A stretch of DNA of 64,000 nucleotides from JAHFUA01 sp963733935 (GTDB lineage Bacteria; Acidobacteriota; Terriglobia; Terriglobales; Acidobacteriaceae). The notes under the pieces were generated by a model. The model saw nothing but the letters and a program-made list of their open reading frames with translations, was not told the origin of the DNA and did no database searches. A program made the translations under genes and the position numbers. The stretch lies in contig CAVTEQ010000022.1 in the NCBI GenBank assembly GCA_963733935.1, positions 1 to 64,000 on the forward strand. The letters are read 5' to 3'. Below are positions 8,758-15,500 of the stretch, piece after piece (position 1 is the first letter of the stretch; every line of letters begins with the position of its first letter).

Positions 8758-8878
8758 GGGTGGAGCAGGGCAGCCCTGCAAGATGAGGGCGCCAACAACG
8801 AGCCGGCTTTAGCCGCTGGGGCTGAAGCCCACGATCCGAGGGACTCGATGCGTGCAGGCCTGAAGGCCTGCTCCACCC
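8758..8878. repeat. 121-bp palindromic intergenic element (REP/MITE-like)
   Basis: It is bounded by a perfect 12-bp inverted repeat, GGGTGGAGCAGG (8758-8769) and CCTGCTCCACCC (8867-8878). Inside are further palindromes: GCAGGGC-A-GCCCTGC, GGCTTTAGCC, GGGCTGAAGCCC and GCAGGCC-TGAA-GGCCTGC. It fills the coxB-coxA gap. Translated frames across it give proline/alanine-rich artefacts. From memory such units recur between genes in acidobacterial genomes. It may set transcript stability or subunit ratios. Confidence 0.75.
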
Positions 8879-8934
8879 TGGCGAGTTGTCCGAGTGGGTG
8901 GGCGAAGAGAGCGCAGTTTTTTTGAGGTGAATCC

Positions 8935-10728
8935 ATGGACGAGTCGTCGCGGGCGCCGCAGATAGCACACCATGCTCCCCCGCAGGGCTTCATTCGCAAT
9001 TACATATTCAGTCTCGACCACAAGGTCATCGGGAAGCAGTATTACGGCCTGGCCCTGGTGGCCGTCTTGATTGGCATGGTGCTGTCCTGGCTGATGCGCA
9101 TTCACCTGGTGTGGCCGAATTCTCCGATTCCTGGACTTAAATGGCTGGCGCACACCGCCGCACCCAACGGGGTCATCACGCCCGAATACTATCTCTCGCT
9201 GATGACCATGCACGGCACCCTGATGGTGTTTTTCGTCCTCACCAACGCGCCCTTCGCAGCGTTTGGGAATTATTTCCTGCCTATCCAGATTGGCGCCGAG
9301 GACATGGCGTTCCCGCGCTTCAACATGATGTCGTTCTGGGTCACGTTCGTGGCCTTTTGTTTCCTGATCTCGGCGTTTTTCGTGGGCGATGGGCCGCCAC
9401 TCGCCGGCTGGACCGCCTACGCCCCTTTGAGTGCCGTGGGCGCGGTGGCCGGTCCCGGCGAAGGCACCGGGCAAACGCTCTGGGCGCTCTCGATTGCGAC
9501 CTTTTGTATCGCCTCGTTGCTCGGCTCGCTGAATTTCATCTCCACCACGCTCGATCTGCGCGCCCGCGGCATGACCCTGATGCGCATGCCGCTCTCCACC
9601 TGGGCATGGTTCATCACCGCCTGCATCTCTCTTCTGGCCTTCGCGGTGCTGCTTCCCGCGTGCGGGCTCCTCATGCTTGACCGGCTGGCGGGAACCAGCT
9701 TCTTCATACCCGCGAACCTGGTGGTGAGCGACCAGATCCAGCCGCATTCTGGGGGTTCGCCGCTGCTTTGGCAACACCTGTTCTGGTTCTTTGGACACCC
9801 CGAGGTATACATCGCCATTGTTCCGGCGATGGGCATCGTCTCCCACATCCTCATCAACGCCATGCGGCGGCCGATGCTCAGCCACAAGGTCATCATTTAT
9901 TCGCTGATGTCGCTGGGCTTCCTCAGCTACATGGTCTGGGGACACCACATGTTCGTCAGCGGCATGAACCCGCTCTCCTCGCTGCTGTTCTCGTTTCCCA
10001 CACTGGTAATCACGATCCCGTCGACCATCCTTACCTTGATCTGGATCGGAAGCCTGTACGGCAGCAAGTTACGAATCACCAGCGCGTCCCTGTTTGCCCT
10101 GGGATTCATCTCTCTGTTCGTCAGCGGCGGCGTCAGCGGATTTTTCCTGGCGCAGCCTTCCATCGATGTCCTGCTCCATGCAACTTATTTTGTGGTGGGA
10201 CACTTCCATCTGGTGATGGGCGTGGCCGCCATCTTCGGGGTCTTTGCCGGCACCTATTTCTGGTTTCCCAAGATGTTCGGCCGGATGATGAACGAGAAGC
10301 TGGGAAAGCTGCATTTCTGGCTAACGTTCGCCGGCGCTTACTGCATCTTCATGCCGTTCCACTATCTGGGCATGGCGGGCAATGTGCGCCGCTACTCGGC
10401 ATTCGTTGACGACTACCTGTTGCCGCTGATGCCTGTGCATCGGTTCATCACGATAGCGGCACTGATCACCGGCGCAGCCCAGCTCATTTTCCTCTACAAC
10501 CTGATTCACAGCCGTTTCCGCGGCGCGCCCGCTTCGGAGAATCCCTGGGAAGGAACTTCGCTGGAATGGACCACCTCCTCGCCCCCACCGTTCGACAACT
10601 TTGGTGGAAAGATTCCGGTGGTTTACCACGATCCCTATCAGTACGGGATTGAAGGTGCGACCGGCGATTACGTAATGCAAAATAGTCCCGAGAAAATCCC
10701 TACGCTTCCCGAAGAAGGGCTCAGGTAA
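8935..10728 (+). CDS. coxA: cytochrome c oxidase subunit I (haem-copper oxidase)
   Basis: 597 residues with about 12-13 transmembrane helices. Visible active-site residues are haem a His93 (MTMHGTLM), CuB His288 and the cross-linked Tyr292 (GHPEVY, with the A1-type Glu290), CuB His337-His338 (WGHHMF), haem a3 His423 and haem a His425 (VVGHFH). This makes it an A-type oxidase by GHPEVY. The K-channel motif is altered: where PTGIKV is usual the sequence is IPSTILTL, so Leu366 stands in place of the conserved lysine. ATG 8935 follows GAGGTGAATCC. It receives electrons from CoxB and reduces oxygen at the cytoplasmic membrane. The cytosolic C-terminal tail of about 55 residues is long and charged. 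Confidence 0.93.
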   Translation: MDESSRAPQIAHHAPPQGFIRNYIFSLDHKVIGKQYYGLALVAVLIGMVLSWLMRIHLVWPNSPIPGLKWLAHTAAPNGVITPEYYLSLMTMHGTLMVFFVLTNAPFAAFGNYFLPIQIGAEDMAFPRFNMMSFWVTFVAFCFLISAFFVGDGPPLAGWTAYAPLSAVGAVAGPGEGTGQTLWALSIATFCIASLLGSLNFISTTLDLRARGMTLMRMPLSTWAWFITACISLLAFAVLLPACGLLMLDRLAGTSFFIPANLVVSDQIQPHSGGSPLLWQHLFWFFGHPEVYIAIVPAMGIVSHILINAMRRPMLSHKVIIYSLMSLGFLSYMVWGHHMFVSGMNPLSSLLFSFPTLVITIPSTILTLIWIGSLYGSKLRITSASLFALGFISLFVSGGVSGFFLAQPSIDVLLHATYFVVGHFHLVMGVAAIFGVFAGTYFWFPKMFGRMMNEKLGKLHFWLTFAGAYCIFMPFHYLGMAGNVRRYSAFVDDYLLPLMPVHRFITIAALITGAAQLIFLYNLIHSRFRGAPASENPWEGTSLEWTTSSPPPFDNFGGKIPVVYHDPYQYGIEGATGDYVMQNSPEKIPTLPEEGLR

Positions 10729-10730
10729 CG

Positions 10731-11396
10731 ATGGCAACCACGGTTCATGAACCACCCAGGCTAGACACGCGAAAGCGTCCCTCCGGAGGAAACGACGGAC
10801 ATGATGGCACGCCGCCGGGCAGCAGGGCTCTTGCTCTGGGCGACCGCTCGCCGGCCGCCTCCAAAACCGGCGTGTGGGTTGGAATTGCGGCGATCACGAT
10901 GTCATTCGCCGCCTTGACCAGCGCCCTGGTCGTGCGCCAGGGCTCGGCTACCGATTGGCGACATTTCAACTTCCCGAGCGTTCTTTACCTGAACTCGCTG
11001 GTGCTGGTGGCAAGCAGCATGACGCTCGAGTTTGCGCGGCGTCGTTTCTCCAGGCTCGCTTTCATTCCAGGTGAAGCCGCCACGAGCGCGCTGCGATGGC
11101 TCTATGGGACGTTCGCCCTCGGCCTGCTTTTCGTCTGCGGGCAATACATCGCGTGGATGCAGTTGAAGTCGCAGGGCCTGTACCTGGCGACGAATCCCAG
11201 CAGCTCGTTCTTCTACGTGCTGACTGGGGTGCATGCCTTGCACGTTCTCGGGGGGCTGTGCGGGCTCCTCTACGTCGCGAGCAAACTTCGCCGGCGCGTA
11301 CTGCGAAAAAGCACGCTTGACGCCGCCTCGCACTACTGGCATTTCATGGACGTACTCTGGCTGTACCTGTTTCTGCTTCTGTGGATGAAGCTCTGA
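10731..11396 (+). CDS. cytochrome c oxidase subunit III-type protein (first copy)
   Basis: 221 residues. A hydrophilic N terminus of about 40 residues is followed by five hydrophobic helices with the CoxC/CyoC pattern, including FFYVLTGVHALHVLGG and the C-terminal HYWHFMDVLWLYLF, which matches the subunit III signature (HxLHV...YWHFVDxVW). It starts two bases after the coxA stop, so translation is probably coupled. A second subunit III-like gene lies at 12325, with a STAS gene between them. Whether both enter one oxidase cannot be told. Confidence 0.85.
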   Translation: MATTVHEPPRLDTRKRPSGGNDGHDGTPPGSRALALGDRSPAASKTGVWVGIAAITMSFAALTSALVVRQGSATDWRHFNFPSVLYLNSLVLVASSMTLEFARRRFSRLAFIPGEAATSALRWLYGTFALGLLFVCGQYIAWMQLKSQGLYLATNPSSSFFYVLTGVHALHVLGGLCGLLYVASKLRRRVLRKSTLDAASHYWHFMDVLWLYLFLLLWMKL

Positions 11397-11425
11397 GAAC
11401 GGGCTCTTGAATTGCAGGAGGTATC

Positions 11426-12289
11426 GTGGAAACCGCCATTGGAGTATTTGCTTCGCGGGATCGCGCCGAAGAGGCCGTGAAGGAGTTGTTGCGAGACAAA
11501 GTGCCGGAGCAGTCGATCGTGTTTCTGACCCGGTCCGAGAACGAGGCCACGGTGGGCAAGGAGCTTGGCGCGTATACGGGAGGATTCATGGGCGGAGCGG
11601 TCGGCATGTCGGCAGGAGTCGCCGCCGCGACTCTTCTGGTCCCTGGCATTGGAGCGGTGTTTGCCCTTGGCTTCGGCGCTGCTGCGCTGCTTGGCTTGGC
11701 TGGCGCCGGGGCTGGAGCGGCGGTCGGCAAGACCGTTTCCCATGACGCCGACGCACCGAAGCCCACTTCCGACGAGAAGAGTCCGGAAGACGTGGCGTTT
11801 TTCCGTGAGGTCTTGAAAGAAGGACGCTCCCTGATTGTGGTCCGCACCGACGCGCACGACGTTGCAACTGCGGCCTGCGCCATCCTCGACCGCCTGGGTC
11901 TCGGGCTGCAAGAGCGTATTCCGGTCAAGATGGAGGCCACCACGCGGCAGCTGGAAGGCGTAACCATTGTTGATGTTGTCGGCAGAATTACCCTCGGTGA
12001 GGGCAACGTGGTGATTCGCGAGATCGTTCGCGACCTTTTAGAGAAGGGAAACCGGAAGATCATTCTGAATCTGGGCCGGGTTGACTACGTCGATAGCTCC
12101 GGAGTCGGAGAGCTGGTTCGAACCTATACGACAATTCGCAACCAAGGCGGGCAGTTGAACCTGGTGAACCTCAGTAAGCGGGTGCAGGAACTGCTTCAAA
12201 TGACGCGATTGCACATGGTGCTTCCCATCGCAGCCGACGAGGCCTCGGCAATTAAGTCGTTCGGAGAGTCTTCAAATGCCGTCGCATAG
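11426..12289 (+). CDS. glycine-rich stress-protein-like domain fused to STAS (anti-sigma antagonist) domain
   Basis: 287 residues from GTG 11426 behind GCAGGAGGTATC. Residues 1-155 resemble general-stress-protein 17M/DUF1269-type proteins: METAIGVFASRDRAEEAVKELL, then a glycine/alanine zipper (about 50-100) able to enter a membrane, then a second alpha/beta repeat (RSLIVVRTDAHDVATAACAIL). Residues 175-280 are a complete STAS domain with DYVDSSGVGELVRTY, in which the serine after Asp is the usual phosphorylation site of SpoIIAA-type antagonists. It sits between two subunit III genes in the oxidase operon. Known STAS antagonists bind anti-sigma kinases; here it could report membrane or redox state, but that is inference. 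Confidence 0.8.
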   Translation: METAIGVFASRDRAEEAVKELLRDKVPEQSIVFLTRSENEATVGKELGAYTGGFMGGAVGMSAGVAAATLLVPGIGAVFALGFGAAALLGLAGAGAGAAVGKTVSHDADAPKPTSDEKSPEDVAFFREVLKEGRSLIVVRTDAHDVATAACAILDRLGLGLQERIPVKMEATTRQLEGVTIVDVVGRITLGEGNVVIREIVRDLLEKGNRKIILNLGRVDYVDSSGVGELVRTYTTIRNQGGQLNLVNLSKRVQELLQMTRLHMVLPIAADEASAIKSFGESSNAVA

Positions 12290-12324
12290 GATGACGCGGT
12301 GAGAAGGTTGAGCGGAGGAAAGGC

Positions 12325-12963
12325 GTGAGCGGAGCCAATGTATCAATGATGGGCGGCCACGGGCATTCGGCGGATGCGCTGGAACAATCGCCCTACCTGA
12401 TGCCTTCCAGGAAACTGGTGATGTGGCTGTTCATCATGTCGGATGCAGTCACCTTTGCCGCGCTCCTGTTCGCCTACGGCTACCTGCGCAACGCGACTCC
12501 CGGCTGGCCGCGTCCTTTCCATTTCTCGCCCACGGTCATTAACGCCATGGTTATGACCTTCATCCTGGTCTCGAGCAGTTTGACGATGTTGATGGCCATG
12601 CGCAACGCCACGCTGGGCAACAAAGCGGGCGCCCTGCGCTGGACGTTCATCACCATTGTCGCCGGCGTCCTATTCGCCCTGTTGCACATCCGGGAATGGG
12701 TTGGGCTGATCGGCGAAGGTCTGCGGTTGTTCCAGAATCCCTGGGGCGCTGGGCTGTTTGGGGCGGTGTTTTTCACCATCACCGGCTTGCATCTTTCCCA
12801 TGTGGTCGGGGGCGTGATCGCTCTCACCGTGGTGGCGCTCGGTTACAAGCGCGGCCGCTACGATGCCGGCCATATTGAAATCTGGGGTTTGTACTGGCAC
12901 TTCGTCGATATCGTGTGGATGTTCGTCGTTCCCTTCGTGTATCTGATGAACGTTGCCCGCTGA
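12325..12963 (+). CDS. coxC: cytochrome c oxidase subunit III (second copy)
   Basis: 212 residues from GTG 12325 (GGAGG six bases upstream). Five to six helices include LVMWLFIMSDAVTFAALLFAYGYLR, typical of CoxC/CyoC, plus GLHLSHVVGG and LYWHFVDIVWMFVVPFVYL, the standard subunit III signature. It matches the family better than the 10731 copy and is the more likely structural subunit III. It follows the STAS gene by 36 bases and precedes subunit IV by 29. Confidence 0.9.
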   Translation: MSGANVSMMGGHGHSADALEQSPYLMPSRKLVMWLFIMSDAVTFAALLFAYGYLRNATPGWPRPFHFSPTVINAMVMTFILVSSSLTMLMAMRNATLGNKAGALRWTFITIVAGVLFALLHIREWVGLIGEGLRLFQNPWGAGLFGAVFFTITGLHLSHVVGGVIALTVVALGYKRGRYDAGHIEIWGLYWHFVDIVWMFVVPFVYLMNVAR

Positions 12964-12991
12964 TAACAATCTCGGGCGAGGAAGCTTTGTT

Positions 12992-13324
12992 ATGAGTACT
13001 ACCGGACACAACCGAAGTGAGATGGCGAAGGACCTGAGCGGAAGCGTGGGCAAGAACGTGGTCATTTACATTTGCATCCTGATCATCGCAGGGCTGCAGT
13101 TTGTGGTCGCCTATCAGCACATCGACATCTCGCAAATGTTCCTGCGCATGTTCTCGCTCGCCCTGGTAGAAGCGGCCCTGGCGGTGCTATTTTTCATGCA
13201 CATGTGGATGGAGCGTCGCAACTTCTTCGTCACCGTCGCCTTTGGCTTGTTTTTTGTGCTCGCCATGATGAACATGATCTGGTGGGACAGCTTCCGGCTC
13301 CTGCGCTTCCGATTGCTGCACTGA
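12992..13324 (+). CDS. cytochrome c oxidase subunit IV (prokaryotic CoxD/CyoD family)
   Basis: 110 residues with three predicted helices (VVIYICILIIAGLQFVVAY; FSLALVEAALAVLFFMHMWME; FFVTVAFGLFFVLAMMNMIWW). The central AxxxxLFFMHMWxERR element is typical of the small CyoD/CoxD subunit. ATG 12992 is chosen over a start at 12953, which would overlap coxC, because GAGG lies at 12979-12982. The role is assembly or stability of the oxidase. Confidence 0.85.
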   Translation: MSTTGHNRSEMAKDLSGSVGKNVVIYICILIIAGLQFVVAYQHIDISQMFLRMFSLALVEAALAVLFFMHMWMERRNFFVTVAFGLFFVLAMMNMIWWDSFRLLRFRLLH

Positions 13325-13364
13325 AGTCTGGTGCGAGAGAAGCTATGAAGAAGGGAAGGCACTT

Positions 13365-13640
13365 ATGTTGATTCAACGGTTCTGGCGTCCGGTTGTGCTG
13401 GGATTGTTCGCGCTGGCGGTTGTCCTGGTTCCGGCCCGGCTGGACGCCCAAAGTTGTTCGCTCTGCTACACGCAGGCAGCTTCCGCCGGCGCGCGCCTCA
13501 TTGCCGCGCTCCGCAGCGGAATCCTTATCCTCATAGTCCCGCCCATGTTTATGTCTATCGGGATCACCATCCTCGCCTACCGAAAACGCAACCAGTTCAG
13601 AGACGGCAGCGATATCCTGCCTGAGTCTCGCTCACGCTGA
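13365..13640 (+). CDS. small membrane protein of the oxidase operon
   Basis: 91 residues. A signal-anchor (VVLGLFALAVVLVPARLDAQ) is followed by SCSLCYTQAASAGARLIAALRSG and one strong transmembrane helix (ILILIVPPMFMSIGITILAYRKRN). The Cys-x2-Cys pair next to a conserved-looking ARLIAALRSG stretch could bind a metal or act in thiol chemistry, but no haem motif is present (no CxxCH). I have seen similar small proteins beside oxidase genes in acidobacteria, which supports a role in the complex. It ends the operon. No clear terminator follows, and 13712-14075 has no gene I can support. Confidence 0.7.
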   Translation: MLIQRFWRPVVLGLFALAVVLVPARLDAQSCSLCYTQAASAGARLIAALRSGILILIVPPMFMSIGITILAYRKRNQFRDGSDILPESRSR

Positions 13641-13711
13641 GACGCGTCCCTCAGCTCGCGGAAGATTTCGCCGGGATAAATTGGCGGCAAGAGTTTTTTA
13701 GACTTGGCCAT
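13577..13711 (-). pseudogene. possible HigA-type antitoxin remnant
   Basis: From ATG 13711 (AGAGG upstream) the frame reads MAKSKKLLPPIYPGEIFREL, matching the N terminus of HigA/VapI antitoxins (LPPIHPGEIL). It then loses the helix-turn-helix that should follow and overlaps the end of the small membrane protein gene on the other strand. No toxin gene is recognisable upstream. It is a fragment at most, and the similarity covers about 15 residues, so this call is weak. Confidence 0.3.
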
Positions 13712-14075
13712 GAACACCTCTGACTGCAGAGTTTTCCAACTCCGAACCACGGGCGTTGTCAACAGCGACTCCGGGGCCTGCTCTTCTGGAAGATTAATCT
13801 CAACGCAAACCTTGCCGAATGCCCCACAAATGAAAGACGGCCTCGGCAAGATCAGCGTCATCCACCTAGGACGCGTGGTCCACATTTGACACACCGGCCG
13901 ACACGATTGGATATCTCCAACGCGCAACATCGCGCACCCGAACATCCAGCAACACCCTTAAGTGCCCTGACATCTATCGCAAGACCAGTCTGTTACTTTT
14001 CGTCGACTCAGGAATCAGAGGGGAGTACGGTCTTGCCGCCGTGCGGAGCGCCTACGTTCCCGGAGTGGAGGGGCA

Positions 14076-14315
14076 ATGGAGATCAGTTGTAGAGAAGTCA
14101 TCCGGGAGTTGTCGACTTTCATTGACCAGAACGTCGGGGCCGACCTGCGGGTGCAGATCGAGGGGCACCTGGCAAAGTGTAAGCATTGCAGCGCTATTTA
14201 TGATGGGACGCGAGACGTCATCCGGTTGGTCGGAGATGACCGGGTCTTCGAGTTACCGGCGGGCTTCAGTCAGCGTTTACGGGATCGGTTGGCCAAGGAA
14301 ATGCCAAAACCGTAG
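14076..14315 (+). CDS. zinc-finger anti-sigma-like protein (zf-HC2)
   Basis: 79 residues. The order SCREVIRELSTFID...EGHLAKCKHCSAIYD gives the zf-HC2/ZAS pattern with His-x3-Cys-x2-Cys near residues 31-38. Such domains bind zinc and hold ECF sigma factors. No membrane segment follows, so it would be soluble. It converges on the ECF sigma gene at 14359-15048 rather than sharing its transcript, so pairing is uncertain. Upstream lies TGGAGGGGCA as ribosome site. Confidence 0.7.
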   Translation: MEISCREVIRELSTFIDQNVGADLRVQIEGHLAKCKHCSAIYDGTRDVIRLVGDDRVFELPAGFSQRLRDRLAKEMPKP

Positions 14316-14358
14316 GAGATTGCTTTCGGCCCTCCCCCACCTGAATCCTCCTGTGTAC

Positions 14359-15048
14359 TCATTGCGCGCCACGGATGTGAGCGCGCCCGGCGTCATGCCG
14401 GTTCCAAACTCCGGTCCAGCCAGGGGCGAGCGCGTCACGCATTTGCAGGCGGGCGCGTGAAAGCCGGGTCTTTACGCTCCCTTCCGAGATCCCCAGGATC
14501 TGAGCAGTTTCGTGAATGCTGAGCTGCTGGATATCCCGCAGCACGAGTACGCTGCGGTATTTCTCCGGCAGTGCCGCCAGCGCCTGGCTCAGCGCTTGCC
14601 GCAGTTCCTTGCGGTTCAGGGCTTCTGACGGAATCTCGCGCCAGTCGGCAAAGTCCCTGGGAATGTAATCGCCGTCGTCACTGCGACAGCCTTCCTGCAG
14701 GGATTCGTAGAGCTGCGGGTGGTTTTTTCGTAGCTTCATCTTGGCTTCGTTGATGGCGATCTGGATCAGCCAGGTACTGAATTTTGATTCACCGCGGAAT
14801 CGTCCCAGGTACTTGAACCCCTTCAGAATCGCCTCTTGGGCAACTTCCTCGGCATCGGCGTCGTTACGCACGACCGAGAGAGCAGCCAGGTAGACCCCGC
14901 GCTCGTAAGGCTGCACCAGTTCGTAGAAGGCCTCGTTGTCCCCGTTCTGCACGCGCTCGATCAGACGCCTCTCACTCGCGGGTGCGTCTTCGGCAGTTGT
15001 TGCGCAGCCGTCTCTCAGCCGGGTCTCTTCATTGTTCATCGTTAGCAT
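14359..15048 (-). CDS. ECF-type RNA polymerase sigma factor
   Basis: 229 residues. Region 2 is clear (DNEAFYELVQPYERGVYLAALSVVRNDADAEEVAQEAILKGF...FSTWLIQIAINEAKMKLRK) as is region 4 (LPEKYRSVLVLRDIQQLSIHETAQILGISEGSVKTRLSRARLQMRDAL). ATG 15048 is preferred: GGAG lies 8 bases upstream and it overlaps the STAS gene stop (ATGCTAA), implying translational coupling. Transcribed after the STAS protein, it may belong to a partner-switching module. The last 20 residues have no family counterpart that I recognise. Confidence 0.9.
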   Translation of the reverse strand: MLTMNNEETRLRDGCATTAEDAPASERRLIERVQNGDNEAFYELVQPYERGVYLAALSVVRNDADAEEVAQEAILKGFKYLGRFRGESKFSTWLIQIAINEAKMKLRKNHPQLYESLQEGCRSDDGDYIPRDFADWREIPSEALNRKELRQALSQALAALPEKYRSVLVLRDIQQLSIHETAQILGISEGSVKTRLSRARLQMRDALAPGWTGVWNRHDAGRAHIRGAQ

Positions 15049-15311
15049 GCGGCGGTCTCCTTTAGTTGTTGCTGGATGAACGGGGAGCAGTTGAGCTGGG
15101 CGACGTTCCTGGTTGACAGCTCGCGCAACAGTGCGACGCCGTCGGAGTCCACGAAGAAGAGCTTCTCCAGATCCAACGTCAGGCCCTTCGACTCCGAAAG
15201 CGCGCTGCTGCTCAGGCGACGAAGCTCTTCCACCCAAGGGCCCACCAACCATCCCTCGATCTGCAACCGCGTGTTCTGGTCCGAATCCGTGATGACCGAA
15301 ATTCTCAGCAC
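15042..15311 (-). CDS. STAS-domain protein (anti-sigma antagonist-like)
   Basis: 89 residues from GTG 15311, with GAGGGGGA upstream. The fold pattern (LRISVITDSDQNTRLQIEGWLVGPWVEEL ... LTLDLEKLFFVDSDGVALLREL) is STAS. The phosphorylatable serine loop reads FVDSDGVALL, close to the DSSG of SpoIIAA but with Asp replacing the second Ser. It overlaps the ECF sigma start by 7 bases, so the two are co-translated. The upstream spacer 15312-15500 carries no gene and must hold the promoter. Confidence 0.75.
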   Translation of the reverse strand: MLRISVITDSDQNTRLQIEGWLVGPWVEELRRLSSSALSESKGLTLDLEKLFFVDSDGVALLRELSTRNVAQLNCSPFIQQQLKETAAC

Positions 15312-15500
15312 CGCTGATGTTCCCCCTCGATGACCGTGACTAAGGCACGAAGGCGGCCAGACGCCTCGGATTGGCGACACGTGCTAACTTCCAATTGCAC
15401 TGTTACTTACGAAAGAGAGTCGGAAGGAGGGTTGGACACATGCCACGGCATTTCGTGGATGCTGCCGGCAGAGCCTCGTGGCTACGACATTTCGTGGGGA

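Noticed and set aside
8679..8999. Minus-strand ORF rich in Pro/Ala across the coxB-coxA gap
   Set aside because: It is a translation of the palindromic element at 8758-8878 and flanking coding DNA.
13577..13945. Intact toxin-antitoxin pair
   Set aside because: Only about 15 residues resemble a HigA start; no helix-turn-helix body and no toxin are present.
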